A stretch of DNA of 64,000 bases. Origin: Streptomyces mirabilis. Lineage in GTDB: Bacteria; Actinomycetota; Actinomycetes; Streptomycetales; Streptomycetaceae. Positions within the stretch are counted from its first letter, which is position 1. The number at the start of each line of letters is the position of its first letter. Under the pieces are notes generated by a model. That model was given only the letters and a program-made list of their open reading frames with translations, was not told the origin of the DNA and did no database searches. This document shows, piece after piece, positions 42,865 to 52,302 of the stretch. Made by a program: the position numbers and the translations under genes. The DNA is taken from the NCBI RefSeq assembly GCF_018310535.1, contig NZ_CP074102.1:2790001-2854000 (forward strand), given 5' to 3'.

Positions 42865-43617
42865 CTACTTCACCGGCAGGTGGTACGCGATGCGATACCG
42901 GTCCGCCGGTACGACGACGTCGGCCGTCTCCACCGGACGGCCGGAGGCGAAGTACGTCCGCTGGATGACGACGACCACATGCCCGGGGACACCGCCCAGC
43001 GCGAGGAGTTCCTCGGCGAGGCCGGGACGGGCGCCCACTTCCTCCGTGACGTTGTCCACGATCACGTCGATGGCCGCCATCCGCTCGACGACGCCCATGC
43101 CCCCGAGCGGGCCCTCTTCGGGGAGCATCACAGGGGTGCGGCCCGTGACGGCGAGGGGCTCCCAGGAGGTGGAGAGCATCATCGCCTCGCCGGCGTCCCG
43201 GAAGACGTAGTTCGTACACATCACGCGGTCGCCGGGCCGGATCGAGAGGCGCTCGGCGATCGCGCCGCTCGCCTCGGCCTGCTCGCTGCGCGACTCCCAG
43301 GTGCCGCGCACGGCCAGGTCCGCCTGCTCCTGGCGGAAGGGGGTCGCGCCGCTGTCCGGGCGGTACCCGGAACGGGCCACCCGGCGCGGCACCGGCCGCT
43401 CCCGCACATACGTCCCCGAGCCGGAGCGGCCTTCGACCAGACCTTCGGCCATCAGCACCTTGCGCGCTTCGAGGGCGACCGTGTCCGAGACGCCGTACTC
43501 CTCGCGGATCCTGGCCTGGGAGGGGAGGCGGGTGTGCGGTGGCAGCGAACCGTCGACGATCTTCTTGCGGAGATCACCCGCGACACGCAGATACGCCGGC
43601 TGCTCACCGAAAGTCAC
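42865..43617 (-). CDS. GntR-family regulator with UTRA ligand domain
   Basis: 250 residues, GTG 43617 with GGGAGCGG upstream. N-terminal winged helix (PAYLRVAGDLRKKIVDGSLPPHTRLPSQARIREEYGVSDTVALEARKVLMAEGLVEGRSGSGTYV). C-terminal UTRA domain of the HutC subfamily (IAERLSIRPGDRVMCTNYVFRDAGEAMMLSTSWEP, VVVIQRTYFASGRPVETADVVVPADRYRIAYHL). It binds a small effector, often a sugar phosphate or amino acid derivative. No metabolic gene is adjacent, so the target is unknown; repeats upstream suggest autoregulation. Confidence 0.93.
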   Translation of the reverse strand: MTFGEQPAYLRVAGDLRKKIVDGSLPPHTRLPSQARIREEYGVSDTVALEARKVLMAEGLVEGRSGSGTYVRERPVPRRVARSGYRPDSGATPFRQEQADLAVRGTWESRSEQAEASGAIAERLSIRPGDRVMCTNYVFRDAGEAMMLSTSWEPLAVTGRTPVMLPEEGPLGGMGVVERMAAIDVIVDNVTEEVGARPGLAEELLALGGVPGHVVVVIQRTYFASGRPVETADVVVPADRYRIAYHLPVK

Positions 43618-43634
43618 TGGCCGCTCCCATCAGG

Positions 43635-43670
43635 TTGTACAGACAGCTACAGCCTGGCAACCGTGGGTTG
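43635..43670. promoter_or_regulatory. Candidate GntR operator region
   Basis: TTGTACAGACAGCTACAG (43635-43652) has spaced TGTA/TACA elements of the kind bound by GntR/HutC regulators, and CAACC-GTG-GGTTG (43658-43670) is a perfect inverted repeat. Both lie 18-53 bases upstream of the regulator start. Autoregulation is inferred. Confidence 0.35.
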
Positions 43671-43764
43671 TGCCATGCAAGCGAAGGCCAGAGAATCACT
43701 CGATGTGATTACTGATCCTCGCCGAGGGCTTTACCCAGGCACTTTCTCCCCGCTATAGCCCGCG

Positions 43765-44961
43765 TCACACCTCCAGGCCGCCACTGCTTCCCCCGTCGCC
43801 CCGGCCGCCCCCGCCCCCGTCGCTCGACGGCGGGGTGGTGGTGAGGCCCAGAACCTTGCGTGCGGTGACCGTCCTCCTCGGGTCGATGAGCTTCAGGCCC
43901 TTCTTGTAGTGGGCGGAGAAGGTACCCGCGTCCGTGGCGGCCGCCGCCTTCACCCACTCCTTCCGCGAGGCCTCGACGTCGTCGACGAGGGTGGCGACGG
44001 GCTTCTCGGCGGCGGGGAACCAGCCGTGTCCGCGCAGCAGATGCGCCTCGTCGTCGAGCGCGACGGAGACCTTGGTCGCCCACTCCTTGTAACCCCGCAG
44101 GTCGTCGTCGACGTACTTCGCGGCGGGCGCCGCGCGCAGGGCTTCGTCGAGCGTGTCCGCGGCCTGCAGATACGCGAACTGGTCCGCGTTCAGGGTGAAG
44201 CCGTCCTTGCGCAGCGAACCCTTCAGGCCGCTCTTGCCGTCCCCGCTCTCCAGCATGCAGATGATCGAGTGACGACCGAGGTTCCAGCTGTCGCGGGTCG
44301 GGATGAAGTGGTACAGCCGGACATCGTCCGGGACGGCCCAGGCGTCCATCGTGTACGCGCGCTCGAACGCGCGGCACTTGGCGTCGGCGACATCGAGCAG
44401 ACTGCCGCGGCCGGGGTAACGCGCGCCGCTCGTGGCGAAGTTCGCGATCACTTCGGCGTGGTGCCTCGCGGCGCACGGCACCTTGTCGATGCGGACGGTC
44501 GTACCCTTCGGCGAGTCGCCCGGCTCGTCGAAGCAGTCCCCCTTCCCGAGCGAGAAGACCGTGCCCGTGCCCTTGCCCGCCGAGTCGTTCATCCCGCCCT
44601 TGAAGCCGTCCCAGAAGTCGCTCGCGCCGCCGGTGGCGACGGCCAGGACGAGCAGCGCGACACCGAGCGAGGACATCACCATGCCGCCCACCGCCAGCCC
44701 CTTGCCCCGCTCGCCCCGCTTCTTGATCTGCGCGAGCGCGACGATCCCGAGGACCAGCCCGACGGCGGGCAGGAAACAGAGGATGCCGAACACCAGCGCG
44801 ACGATCGCGAGCCCGTTGACGGGCGCGGGACGGTTGTACGGGGAGTAGCCCTGACCCCAGACCTGGTACGGCCCTTGGTACGGCCCCTGATACGGCCCCT
44901 GAACGAGCGGCGGGTACGGGCCCTCGGGCCGCTCGGGCCCGGGCGGCGGGGGTATGGCCAC
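43765..44961 (-). CDS. DUF4190 and septum-formation domain membrane protein
   Basis: 398 residues from GTG 44961 with AGGAGC 12 bases upstream. Proline/tyrosine-rich N-terminus with GPYQGPYQGPYQ repeats (about 1-50), then a DUF4190 hydrophobic pair (LAIVALVFGILCFLPAVGLVLGIVALAQIKKRGERGKGLAVGGMVMSSLGVALLVLAVA). The outer septum-formation domain has paired cysteines (GKGDCFDEP, KVPCAARHHAEVIANF, DAKCRAFE, SIICMLES). A Gly-rich C-terminus follows. Members are found across actinobacteria; the link to septation is by family name only. Divergent from the serpin gene. Confidence 0.88.
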   Translation of the reverse strand: MAIPPPPGPERPEGPYPPLVQGPYQGPYQGPYQVWGQGYSPYNRPAPVNGLAIVALVFGILCFLPAVGLVLGIVALAQIKKRGERGKGLAVGGMVMSSLGVALLVLAVATGGASDFWDGFKGGMNDSAGKGTGTVFSLGKGDCFDEPGDSPKGTTVRIDKVPCAARHHAEVIANFATSGARYPGRGSLLDVADAKCRAFERAYTMDAWAVPDDVRLYHFIPTRDSWNLGRHSIICMLESGDGKSGLKGSLRKDGFTLNADQFAYLQAADTLDEALRAAPAAKYVDDDLRGYKEWATKVSVALDDEAHLLRGHGWFPAAEKPVATLVDDVEASRKEWVKAAAATDAGTFSAHYKKGLKLIDPRRTVTARKVLGLTTTPPSSDGGGGGRGDGGSSGGLEV

Positions 44962-45106
44962 GAGTGCTCTGCTCCTAGTCCGGGCGGGCTCGGCCGTACG
45001 GAAAAACCATGACGGCACCGACGTACGACGGGCATATGTTCGCCGCACAGTTGGGCGCATCGTAAGTGCGGCACGGTGGGGCGGCATGGCCGGGGGCGGG
45101 GACGGA

Positions 45107-46309
45107 ATGCGGATCACGAACGCGACGATCGGCGCGGTCAACGGGCTGACGTCGCGATGGGCGCGCGAGACATCCACCGGGACGGTGTTCTCTGCGGCGG
45201 GGGTGTGGCCGCTGCTCGGGTTCCTGGCGGACGGGGCGACGGGGGCGACGCGGGCGGAACTGGCGGCCGCGGTGGGATTTCCCGCTGACGAAGCGGCTCA
45301 CCACGCAAGGGAGTTCATGGGCGCGCTCAACGCGATTCGGGGGCTGGACTCGGCCGTCGGGCTGTGGAACGACCGGAAGCTGGAGGTACGCGAGAAGTGG
45401 GCAGCGGGGCTGCCCGACGGGACACGCGGAGAGCTCACCGGTGACCCGGCCACCGACCACGAAACGCTCGACGCGTGGGCGGCGCGACGGACGGCGGGAC
45501 TCATCGAGCGCCTGCCGATCGAGCTGTCCGAGGAGACCTTGCTCGTACTGGCCAGCGCACTCGCCCTGCGGACCCAGTGGCTGCGCCCCTTCGAGGAGTA
45601 CCCGCTGCTGCCGGAGACGGGACCGTGGCAGGAACGAACCCTGTTGGGGCTCCACCGCAGCAGCACGCTGCTCGACCGGATCGGCATGGCGGACACGCCG
45701 GAAGGGTGCGTCACCGAACTGAAGGTGCTGGGCAGCAACGGCATCGACGTCCATCTCCTGCTCGGCGAGGAGCGGATGAGCCCTGGGCAGGTGCTGGGCG
45801 CGGGCATGGACATCCTCGCCCGCACCCGGTCGGTCGTACCCGGTCCACAGCTCCCCTACGGCGATGTGGGCCCCGGCCTGCGCGTAGTGAAGGAGCGCCG
45901 TGAACGGCCCCAGCCGCCGACTCTTCACGTCACGACCGTCGCGTACGAACTGACGGCCGACCACGATCTGCTGGAACGGCACGGCCTGTTCGGACTCACC
46001 ACCGCGAGGGACCTGAGCCATGGGCACTTTCCTGGCATCGGCGACCGGCCGCCTCTGGCGGTGGCCTCCGCCCGCCAGTCCGCCATGGCGAAGTTCGGCG
46101 CCCTCGGTTTCCGGGCCGCGGCGGTGACAGCCTTCGGCATCGCAGCCGTGGGCATCCCCGACCTCCGCTACGTCACCACCACGATCGAAGCCACCTTCGA
46201 CCGCCCCTTCGGCTTCCTCGCTCTGCACCGCACCTCGCGGCTCGTCCTCGCGGCGGGGTGGGTCACGGAGCCGGAGCCGTTCCCCGAGGATGTCGAGGTG
46301 CACGCATAG
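45107..46309 (+). CDS. Bacterial serpin (serine protease inhibitor)
   Basis: 400 residues from ATG 45107 with GGGGACGG upstream; ATG 45086 is possible. Serpin fold: NATIGAVNGLTSRWA, TVFSAAGVWPLLGFLADGA (helix B/strand 6B), LVLASALALRTQWLRPF, and the C-terminal signature FDRPFGFLALHRTSRLVLAAGWVTEP. No signal peptide, so intracellular. The hinge before the reactive loop reads FGALGFRAAAVTAF, keeping the AAA-x-T end but not the EEGTE start, and the loop seems short, so inhibitory activity is uncertain. The next gene starts 9 bases later. Confidence 0.88.
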   Translation: MRITNATIGAVNGLTSRWARETSTGTVFSAAGVWPLLGFLADGATGATRAELAAAVGFPADEAAHHAREFMGALNAIRGLDSAVGLWNDRKLEVREKWAAGLPDGTRGELTGDPATDHETLDAWAARRTAGLIERLPIELSEETLLVLASALALRTQWLRPFEEYPLLPETGPWQERTLLGLHRSSTLLDRIGMADTPEGCVTELKVLGSNGIDVHLLLGEERMSPGQVLGAGMDILARTRSVVPGPQLPYGDVGPGLRVVKERRERPQPPTLHVTTVAYELTADHDLLERHGLFGLTTARDLSHGHFPGIGDRPPLAVASARQSAMAKFGALGFRAAAVTAFGIAAVGIPDLRYVTTTIEATFDRPFGFLALHRTSRLVLAAGWVTEPEPFPEDVEVHA

Positions 46310-46318
46310 CCTGCGCCC

Positions 46319-47425
46319 ATGACACCTTTGCCGGATTGCTTCTGCCCGGCGGACGGTACACGCGTCCCCGGCGGCTCGCTCGACTGGTGCTGCCCGCTCT
46401 GCCGCGGCCCGCTCGACCTGGACTTCGCGCCGACCCCCGCGCCCCTCAAGTCCCTGACCGGACGCGTGAACTCACTGTGGCGGTACACGGAGTGCCTGCC
46501 GCTGGCCGCACCCACGGTCAGCCTGGGCGAGGGCCGTACCCCGCTGGTGGAGCTGCGCGGGGGCATCTCGGCCAAGCTGGACTTCCTGATGCCGACCCTG
46601 TCCTTCAAGGACCGCGGCGCCGTCCTGCTCGCCGAGCTGGCACTGCGGCTGGGGCCACGGCAGGTGATCGCGGACAGCAGCGGAAACGCGGGGACGGCGA
46701 TCGCCGCGTACTGCGCGCGGGCCGCACTGCCCTGCACGGTGTACGTCCCCGAAGACACGTCGCCGAAGAAGCTGGAGCAGATCGAGGCGCACGGGGCGCG
46801 GACGCACGTCGTGGACGGGGACCGGGAGGCGACGGCCCGGGCGGCGCGCGAGGCCGCGGACCTCCCGGGCACGTTCTACGCCTCGCACGTCTTCAACCCG
46901 TACTTCCTGCACGGTACGAAGACGTACGTGCACGAGCTCTGGGAAGACCTGGGAGGGCGCCTGCCCGACGTCATCGTCGTCCCCGTCGGCAACGGCACGC
47001 TGCTTCTCGGCGCCGCCCTCGCCGTCGCCGAGCTGCACGGGGCGGGGCTCATCGACCGGCGGCCCGCGCTGTACGCCGTCCAGGCCGCCGCGGTGGCGCC
47101 GCTCGCGCACGCCTGGGCCGAGGGCGCGGACGACCTGGTCGGCGTCACTCCCCCGGCCCCCACCTTCGCCGAGGGCATCGCCATCCCGCGCCCGCCCCGG
47201 GCCCGCCAGATCCTGCGCGCCGTACGCGCCTTCGGCGGCACGTTCCTCACGGTGACGGAGGACCAGATCCGCCACGCCCAGAGGGACTTGGCGTCACGGG
47301 GCCTGTACGTCGAGTCGACGGGAGTGGCGTGCTGGGCGGCGGTACGGGAAGGGGTGCTCGGGGGACGTACGGCGGTGGTGCCGTTGTGCGGGGCGGGCGT
47401 GAAGACGGGGCCGGCCCGGGGATAG
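46319..47425 (+). CDS. PLP-dependent threonine-synthase-like enzyme
   Basis: 368 residues, ATG 46319, 9 bases after the serpin stop. Fold-type II PLP enzyme: Schiff-base Lys97 in LSFKDRGA, phosphate/cofactor loop ADSSGNAGTAIAAY, PVGNGTLLLGAA, and the C-terminal Ser/Gly region VVPLCGAGVK. The N-terminus has a four-Cys zinc-ribbon-like segment (CFC, then CCPLC) as in some threonine synthases. It is shorter than ThrC and not in a threonine operon, so it may act on another phospho-amino acid or as a dehydratase. Cotranscribed with the serpin by spacing. Confidence 0.88.
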   Translation: MTPLPDCFCPADGTRVPGGSLDWCCPLCRGPLDLDFAPTPAPLKSLTGRVNSLWRYTECLPLAAPTVSLGEGRTPLVELRGGISAKLDFLMPTLSFKDRGAVLLAELALRLGPRQVIADSSGNAGTAIAAYCARAALPCTVYVPEDTSPKKLEQIEAHGARTHVVDGDREATARAAREAADLPGTFYASHVFNPYFLHGTKTYVHELWEDLGGRLPDVIVVPVGNGTLLLGAALAVAELHGAGLIDRRPALYAVQAAAVAPLAHAWAEGADDLVGVTPPAPTFAEGIAIPRPPRARQILRAVRAFGGTFLTVTEDQIRHAQRDLASRGLYVESTGVACWAAVREGVLGGRTAVVPLCGAGVKTGPARG

Positions 47426-47467
47426 GCGGTCCGGGCGGCCCCAGGATTGACAACGCCCCGTCGGCGG

Positions 47468-48301
47468 TCACTCGTCGAAGGACGTGCTCCGCGTGCGCTT
47501 CTCCCAGGGCGCGATGTCACCGCGCACCTGGTCGAGGTGGTCGAGTACGGCGGTGACGGCGTCGTCGCCGAGGGGCAGGCGCAGCGGGGTGTGCTCGGCG
47601 TCCAGCGCGGCCAGGACGAGGGCCGCCGCCTTCGCGGGGTCGCCCGGCTGGGTGCCGTCGGCGGTCTCGACCATGCGGCGGGTGGCGCCGACCGAGGTGT
47701 CGTACACGCCGAGGTCGGGGCTGACGCCCGCACGGGTGCTGTCCATCAGCGCGGTGCGGAACGCGCCGGGCTCGACGATCAGCACCCTGATCCCGAACTC
47801 CTTCACCTCGTCGGCGAGCGCCTCCGACATCCCCTCCAGCGCGAACTTCGTACCGGAGTACGCCGAGAAGCCCGCGAAGGACATCTGCCCGCCCATGCTG
47901 CTCATCTGCACGATCGCGCCGGACCGCTCGGCCCGCATGTACGGCAGCACGGCCCGCACGAGCGCCGCCGGACCGAACACATGCAGATCGAAGAGCGAGC
48001 GCAGCTCACTGTCCCCGGTCTCCTCCATGGCCCCCACGTGCGTGCGCCCGGCGTTGTTGACGAGCACGTCGATCCGCCCGTGCCGCTCCACGACCCCCCG
48101 CACGACGTCCTCGGCCGCCGTCACGTCGGTCACGTCGAACGGCACCGCCTCGGCCCGTTCGGGGTACGCGGCGACGAGATCCGCGAGCCCCTCCACGCGC
48201 CGCGCCGCGCCGACGACCACGTCGCCCGCCCCGAGCGCCGCCTCCGCGATCGCCCGCCCGAACCCGCTACTGGCTCCCGTGATCAGCCACACCTTGCTCA
48301 T
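47468..48301 (-). CDS. Short-chain dehydrogenase/reductase
   Basis: 277 residues. Classical SDR: TGASSGFG cofactor motif, FDVTD, NNAG (VLVNNAGRTHVGAM), catalytic Ser in VQMSSMGGQM, and YSGTK (Y-x-x-x-K). Subfamily resembling the oxidoreductases annotated as SDR/estradiol-17-beta-like in actinobacteria (VEPGAFRT). It uses NAD(P)H on an alcohol or ketone substrate that cannot be named. 30 bases separate it from the upstream helicase gene. Confidence 0.92.
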   Translation of the reverse strand: MSKVWLITGASSGFGRAIAEAALGAGDVVVGAARRVEGLADLVAAYPERAEAVPFDVTDVTAAEDVVRGVVERHGRIDVLVNNAGRTHVGAMEETGDSELRSLFDLHVFGPAALVRAVLPYMRAERSGAIVQMSSMGGQMSFAGFSAYSGTKFALEGMSEALADEVKEFGIRVLIVEPGAFRTALMDSTRAGVSPDLGVYDTSVGATRRMVETADGTQPGDPAKAAALVLAALDAEHTPLRLPLGDDAVTAVLDHLDQVRGDIAPWEKRTRSTSFDE

Positions 48302-48331
48302 GGCGCCCCCTGGTCCACGCAGCCGTGACCC

Positions 48332-50530
48332 TCACGGCTCCCGCGCACCAGCCTGCCCCGGCCCCACGCCGCCCGCCAGTCGTATTTGCTCCTCCTCCAC
48401 GATGCGGCGGGCGAGGGCGCTGTCGGAGATGTCGACCGCGTCCGGGCTCTGTTCGGCGGTGTCGCTGCGGCGGGCGTAGGCGTCGAAGAGGCGGCTCTTG
48501 TTCTTGAGGATGTGCAGCAGGCGCTGGTCGACGCTGTCGGTGGCGAGGAGGCGGTGCACCTGGACGGGGCGGACCTGGCCCATGCGGTGGGCGCGGGCCA
48601 CGGCCTGGTGTTCCATCGTGGGTTTGACCTGCGGTTCGCACAGGACGACCACGGACGCGGCCTGAAGGTTGAGGCCGATACCGGCGGCCTCGATCTGGCA
48701 GAGGAGGACCGCGTGACCGGGAGAGGCCGTGAAGTCGTCGACGAGGCGCTGCCGGCGCGCGGCGGGCACGGCACCGGAGACCGGCCCGAACACGCCCTCG
48801 CCCAAGGCTTGTCGGACCAGTGCCAGCACATCGCGGAAGTAGGAGAACACCACCACTTTCAGGCCGTTCTCCGCAGCCTCGGCCACCAGTTCGCGCAGTC
48901 GCCCGAGTTTCGCGGACTTCTCCGCGTCGACGTACGCGGCCCGGCGCATCGCCATGAAATTCCCGTCCTCGACGGCCCTGAGGTAGGCCTCCCGGTCCGC
49001 GGCGCTGAACTCCTCCCACTCGTCGACCTCCACCAGCGCGGGCAGTTCGGTGAGGACGTCCTGTTGGTTGCGGCGCAGATAGGCGGGGGCGACGGACTTG
49101 CGGAAGGCGTGCGGGCCGGCTGCCGCGGCGGTGTGCCGTATCGCGGGGAGGAGGGCCGGCTGGAGGTAGCGGACGAGGGTGCGGAACTCCTCGACCCGGT
49201 TCTCCATGGGCGTCCCGGTGAGGAACAGGACGCGCTCGCACTGCCCCGTCCAGGCCGCGACCGCCCTGGAGCGGCGGGTGTCCGGATTCTTCACGTAGTG
49301 CGCCTCGTCGACGACCACCATCCCCGGCTTCGTTCCCTCGCCTTCCGGGGCGGGCAGGCGGTGCAGCATGTCGTACGTGGTGATCGCGACGCCCCCGCGC
49401 TCCCGCCACTCCTCGTAGGCGTCCAGCAGCTCCGCGCCGTGCACCGGCAGGGCCCGCAGCGTGCTGCGCGCGCCGATCTCGCGCGTCCAGTTGATCAGTA
49501 CGCTCGCCGGGCAGACGACCAGGAAGTGGCTGTGTCCGTCCGCCGCGAGATGCGCGAGTACGGCGATGGCCTGCACGGTCTTGCCGAGCCCCATCTCGTC
49601 GCCGAGGACGACCCGGCGCTGGGCGAGCGCGAACCGGGCGCCGAAGTCCTGGTAGCCGCGCAGCGAGACCCGGCGCCGGGTGTCGTCCAGCGCCTGGGCG
49701 TGCACCCGCTCGGCGACCTCCGACGGCAGGAAGCCCTCGGCGGCCGCCACGTCCGAACGGTGCTCGCAGACCTCGGCGAGCTGGCTGTAGTACTCCGCGG
49801 AGCGCAACTCGAAGTCGACCCACGCCTCGATCTCGGAGGCGGGCGTCCGCAGCAGGTCGGTCGAGGCCTGCGCGAGCAGCAGGCGTACGTCACGGGCGCC
49901 CGCGTCGCCGGTCAGCTCGCGCAGTTCGGCGATCGCGTCGAGCGCGCTCTGCCGCCGCTCCCGCCCCGCGAGCACCATCCCCAGCCGTCCGCCGGCGGGC
50001 CGTGCCGCGGGCAGCAGCGCCCCGAGCCGCTCGTCGAGCCGCGTCGCCGCGTCCACGGCCCGGCGCAGCTCGGGACCGGCCTCGACGAGGGTGCGCAGCG
50101 CGATCACCAGGGCGGTCGTACGGGGCTCGGGCCGGTCGACGTCCATCCGTACGGAGACGGTCTCCTCCACCGCGCGCGCGAGCTGCCGCGCCGCCGCGAG
50201 GGCACGGTCGGCGGTCTGCGCGCCCACCCCCGGCAGCTGCCGCAGCTCGTACCGCCCCACCTCGTACACCGCCCGCACCGACGCGAACCCGGCCGTCTCC
50301 AGCGCCCCGAGCCGCAACCGCCCCTCGGTGACGTCCTTCAGCCGGGAGACGGGGATGGACTCCAGCTCCTTGCCGACGAGTTCGGCGTGGATCGGTGCCA
50401 GCGCCGCGCGCACCGCTTCGAGCGCGCGGGCGTGATCGGCGAGCACACCCCGCGCGGCCTCGTGCAGTCCGACGCCCTCGGCGAGCAGACTCCGCTCACG
50501 TTTCCCCACCGGCCCGACATTACTGCCCAC
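48332..50530 (-). CDS. SNF2-family helicase-like ATPase with HhH motif
   Basis: 732 residues from GTG 50530; GTG 50509 and 50569 are alternatives and none has a clear ribosome-binding site. The N-terminal 280 residues are alpha-helical with a helix-hairpin-helix motif (ELRQLPGVGAQTADRALAAA, about 92-112) that may bind DNA. SNF2 motor: I LGDEMGLGKTVQAI, II VVVDEAHYVKN, III FLTGTPMEN, V/VI IEAAGIGLNLQAASVVVLCEPQVKP and QAVARAHRMGQVRPVQVHRLL. Likely ATP-driven DNA translocase in repair or protein remodelling. The SDR gene follows. Confidence 0.9.
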   Translation of the reverse strand: MGSNVGPVGKRERSLLAEGVGLHEAARGVLADHARALEAVRAALAPIHAELVGKELESIPVSRLKDVTEGRLRLGALETAGFASVRAVYEVGRYELRQLPGVGAQTADRALAAARQLARAVEETVSVRMDVDRPEPRTTALVIALRTLVEAGPELRRAVDAATRLDERLGALLPAARPAGGRLGMVLAGRERRQSALDAIAELRELTGDAGARDVRLLLAQASTDLLRTPASEIEAWVDFELRSAEYYSQLAEVCEHRSDVAAAEGFLPSEVAERVHAQALDDTRRRVSLRGYQDFGARFALAQRRVVLGDEMGLGKTVQAIAVLAHLAADGHSHFLVVCPASVLINWTREIGARSTLRALPVHGAELLDAYEEWRERGGVAITTYDMLHRLPAPEGEGTKPGMVVVDEAHYVKNPDTRRSRAVAAWTGQCERVLFLTGTPMENRVEEFRTLVRYLQPALLPAIRHTAAAAGPHAFRKSVAPAYLRRNQQDVLTELPALVEVDEWEEFSAADREAYLRAVEDGNFMAMRRAAYVDAEKSAKLGRLRELVAEAAENGLKVVVFSYFRDVLALVRQALGEGVFGPVSGAVPAARRQRLVDDFTASPGHAVLLCQIEAAGIGLNLQAASVVVLCEPQVKPTMEHQAVARAHRMGQVRPVQVHRLLATDSVDQRLLHILKNKSRLFDAYARRSDTAEQSPDAVDISDSALARRIVEEEQIRLAGGVGPGQAGAREP

Positions 50531-50724
50531 CGCCGACAACCCGATCCGGCTCCGGGTGCGCGGAAGCACGGTCGACCGAACAGGGCTTCACGGCCCGCCC
50601 GTTGGCCCTGCGGGGCCACCGCCGCCTGCCCGGGCGCGAGGGGCGGGGGCCTGATCGAACACGTCGGCGGCAGGGCTACGATTGGGCGGCTTCGGGGTCG
50701 GGGTCCGGAGCTGGAGGGGGAGTC

Positions 50725-52302
50725 ATGACTGCAAGACGTACAGCAAGACGGATGCCGCTCGCTTTCGTGGGCGTGGCCGTGCTGGCGCCGTTGTTCGTTC
50801 CGGCGGCTTCCGCGCAGGCGGCGTCGACCTCACTGACCGTCGCCACGCTGGGGCGGCACGGCAGTAAGGTCGCGACGACGGTCACCGTCGTCGCCGTTCC
50901 GTCCGGTGAGTCGTACAGCGTCGCGTCCGGCAAGCGGATCAACCTGCCCTCGGGGCGCTACATCGCGATGACCGACATCTACGAGAGCGCCGCGAACGGG
51001 CTGGGCACCGACACCCTCGGCGCGCAGGTCGTGTCGGTGTCGGGCAGGGCCTCGGTGACGCTCGACGCCCGCAAGGGCAAAGCGGTGAAGGCGTCGCTCG
51101 ACACCCCCGCCGACGTGACCGGGCCGCCGCAGATCAGCGGACAGGTGTGCGCCGCCACCGTCGGCAACATGCCCTCCGCCTTCAGCGTGGCGGGCTGGAA
51201 CACCGCGGGGTCCCTCTACGCCATTCCCAACTCCTCCAAGCTGCTGCAGTTCGGATACCTGGCGCAGTGGACGGGGAACGACACCTACGTCGCGGTGAAG
51301 AAGACCACCGGGATCCCGGCACAGCCGGGCGGGTCGTTCAAGCGCTCGGGGCTGGCGGCGATGCGCTTCTCGGTGCGCAGCGGGACGCAGATGGCCCGTC
51401 GGAACGACACCGCGCTCCAGGCCCTGCCGAAGGTCTCGGACTGCACGACCGACCTGTACGCCGACGTCCACGACGCCAACGCGCCGTACAGCGCCACCGC
51501 CCATGTGACTCCCGGGCGCTGGCAGCCGCGCGCCGACATCTTCGCCGACAACGGCGACGACGTCGGCGGCGGTTTCCCGGCGGCCAGGACACTGAAGGCG
51601 GGGCAGAGTGTCACCCAGTCCTTCGGCCGCGCCGCGTGGAGTCCGCTCCACTCCCTGCCCATGGTCCGGCAGAAGTCCGTCCAGTTCTATCCGGGATCCC
51701 TGATCGGCGACCCCGACGTGGGCTGGGCCGACCCGACGAAGGAGTCGGTGGCCCTGTACAAGGGCAGCACCACCGTCAAGAAGCAGACCCTGACCAACTG
51801 GCGCTCCGACCCCGACTTCTCCGCCCGTATCCACGCGGCCGGTTGGTACCGGTTGACCGTGGACGCCCACCGCTACCGCCCGGGCATCACCTTCCCGTCC
51901 GGCATGCTGTCCCCGCGCGTCACCCTCGACTGGCGGTTCAAGGCCGACCCGGCCAAGTCGGCGGTCGCGCCCGTCTTCCTGACGCGGTTCCTGCCCGCCG
52001 GCCTGAACAACCGCAACCAGGCGGCGGCCGACAGCACCACGACGGTCACCGTCAGCGCCGGGCGCGGCTCCCAGGACCCGGACGTGAAGTTCACCAAGGT
52101 GGCGGTCAAGACCGTACGGGTCTGGACGTCCGCCGACGGAGGCAAGACCTGGAAGGCCGCCGCCGTCACCCGCTCCGGCTCCTCCTGGAAGGTCTCGGTG
52201 CACAATCCGGCCTCCGGCGCCATCGCCCTGCGCTCCGAGGTGACCGACTCCAACGGCGACCGCTCGGTGCAGACCGTGTACCGCGCATACGCCATCGGCT
52301 GA
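50725..52302 (+). CDS. Secreted protein, S8-peptidase tail-like, no protease domain
   Basis: 525 residues, ATG 50725 with GGAGGGGGA upstream. Sec signal peptide (MTARRTARRMPLAFVGVAVLAPLFVPAASAQA, cleavage near 32). The mature protein is beta-rich (TVTVVAVPSGESYSV, FPAARTLKAGQSVTQSF). The last 80 residues (VRVWTSADGGKTWKAAAVTRSGSSWKVSVHNPASGAIALRSEVTDSNGDRSVQ) resemble the C-terminal region of large Streptomyces subtilisin-like proteases. No Asp-His-Ser motifs are present. It may be an extracellular binding protein; the similarity call is from memory. Confidence 0.7.
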   Translation: MTARRTARRMPLAFVGVAVLAPLFVPAASAQAASTSLTVATLGRHGSKVATTVTVVAVPSGESYSVASGKRINLPSGRYIAMTDIYESAANGLGTDTLGAQVVSVSGRASVTLDARKGKAVKASLDTPADVTGPPQISGQVCAATVGNMPSAFSVAGWNTAGSLYAIPNSSKLLQFGYLAQWTGNDTYVAVKKTTGIPAQPGGSFKRSGLAAMRFSVRSGTQMARRNDTALQALPKVSDCTTDLYADVHDANAPYSATAHVTPGRWQPRADIFADNGDDVGGGFPAARTLKAGQSVTQSFGRAAWSPLHSLPMVRQKSVQFYPGSLIGDPDVGWADPTKESVALYKGSTTVKKQTLTNWRSDPDFSARIHAAGWYRLTVDAHRYRPGITFPSGMLSPRVTLDWRFKADPAKSAVAPVFLTRFLPAGLNNRNQAAADSTTTVTVSAGRGSQDPDVKFTKVAVKTVRVWTSADGGKTWKAAAVTRSGSSWKVSVHNPASGAIALRSEVTDSNGDRSVQTVYRAYAIG

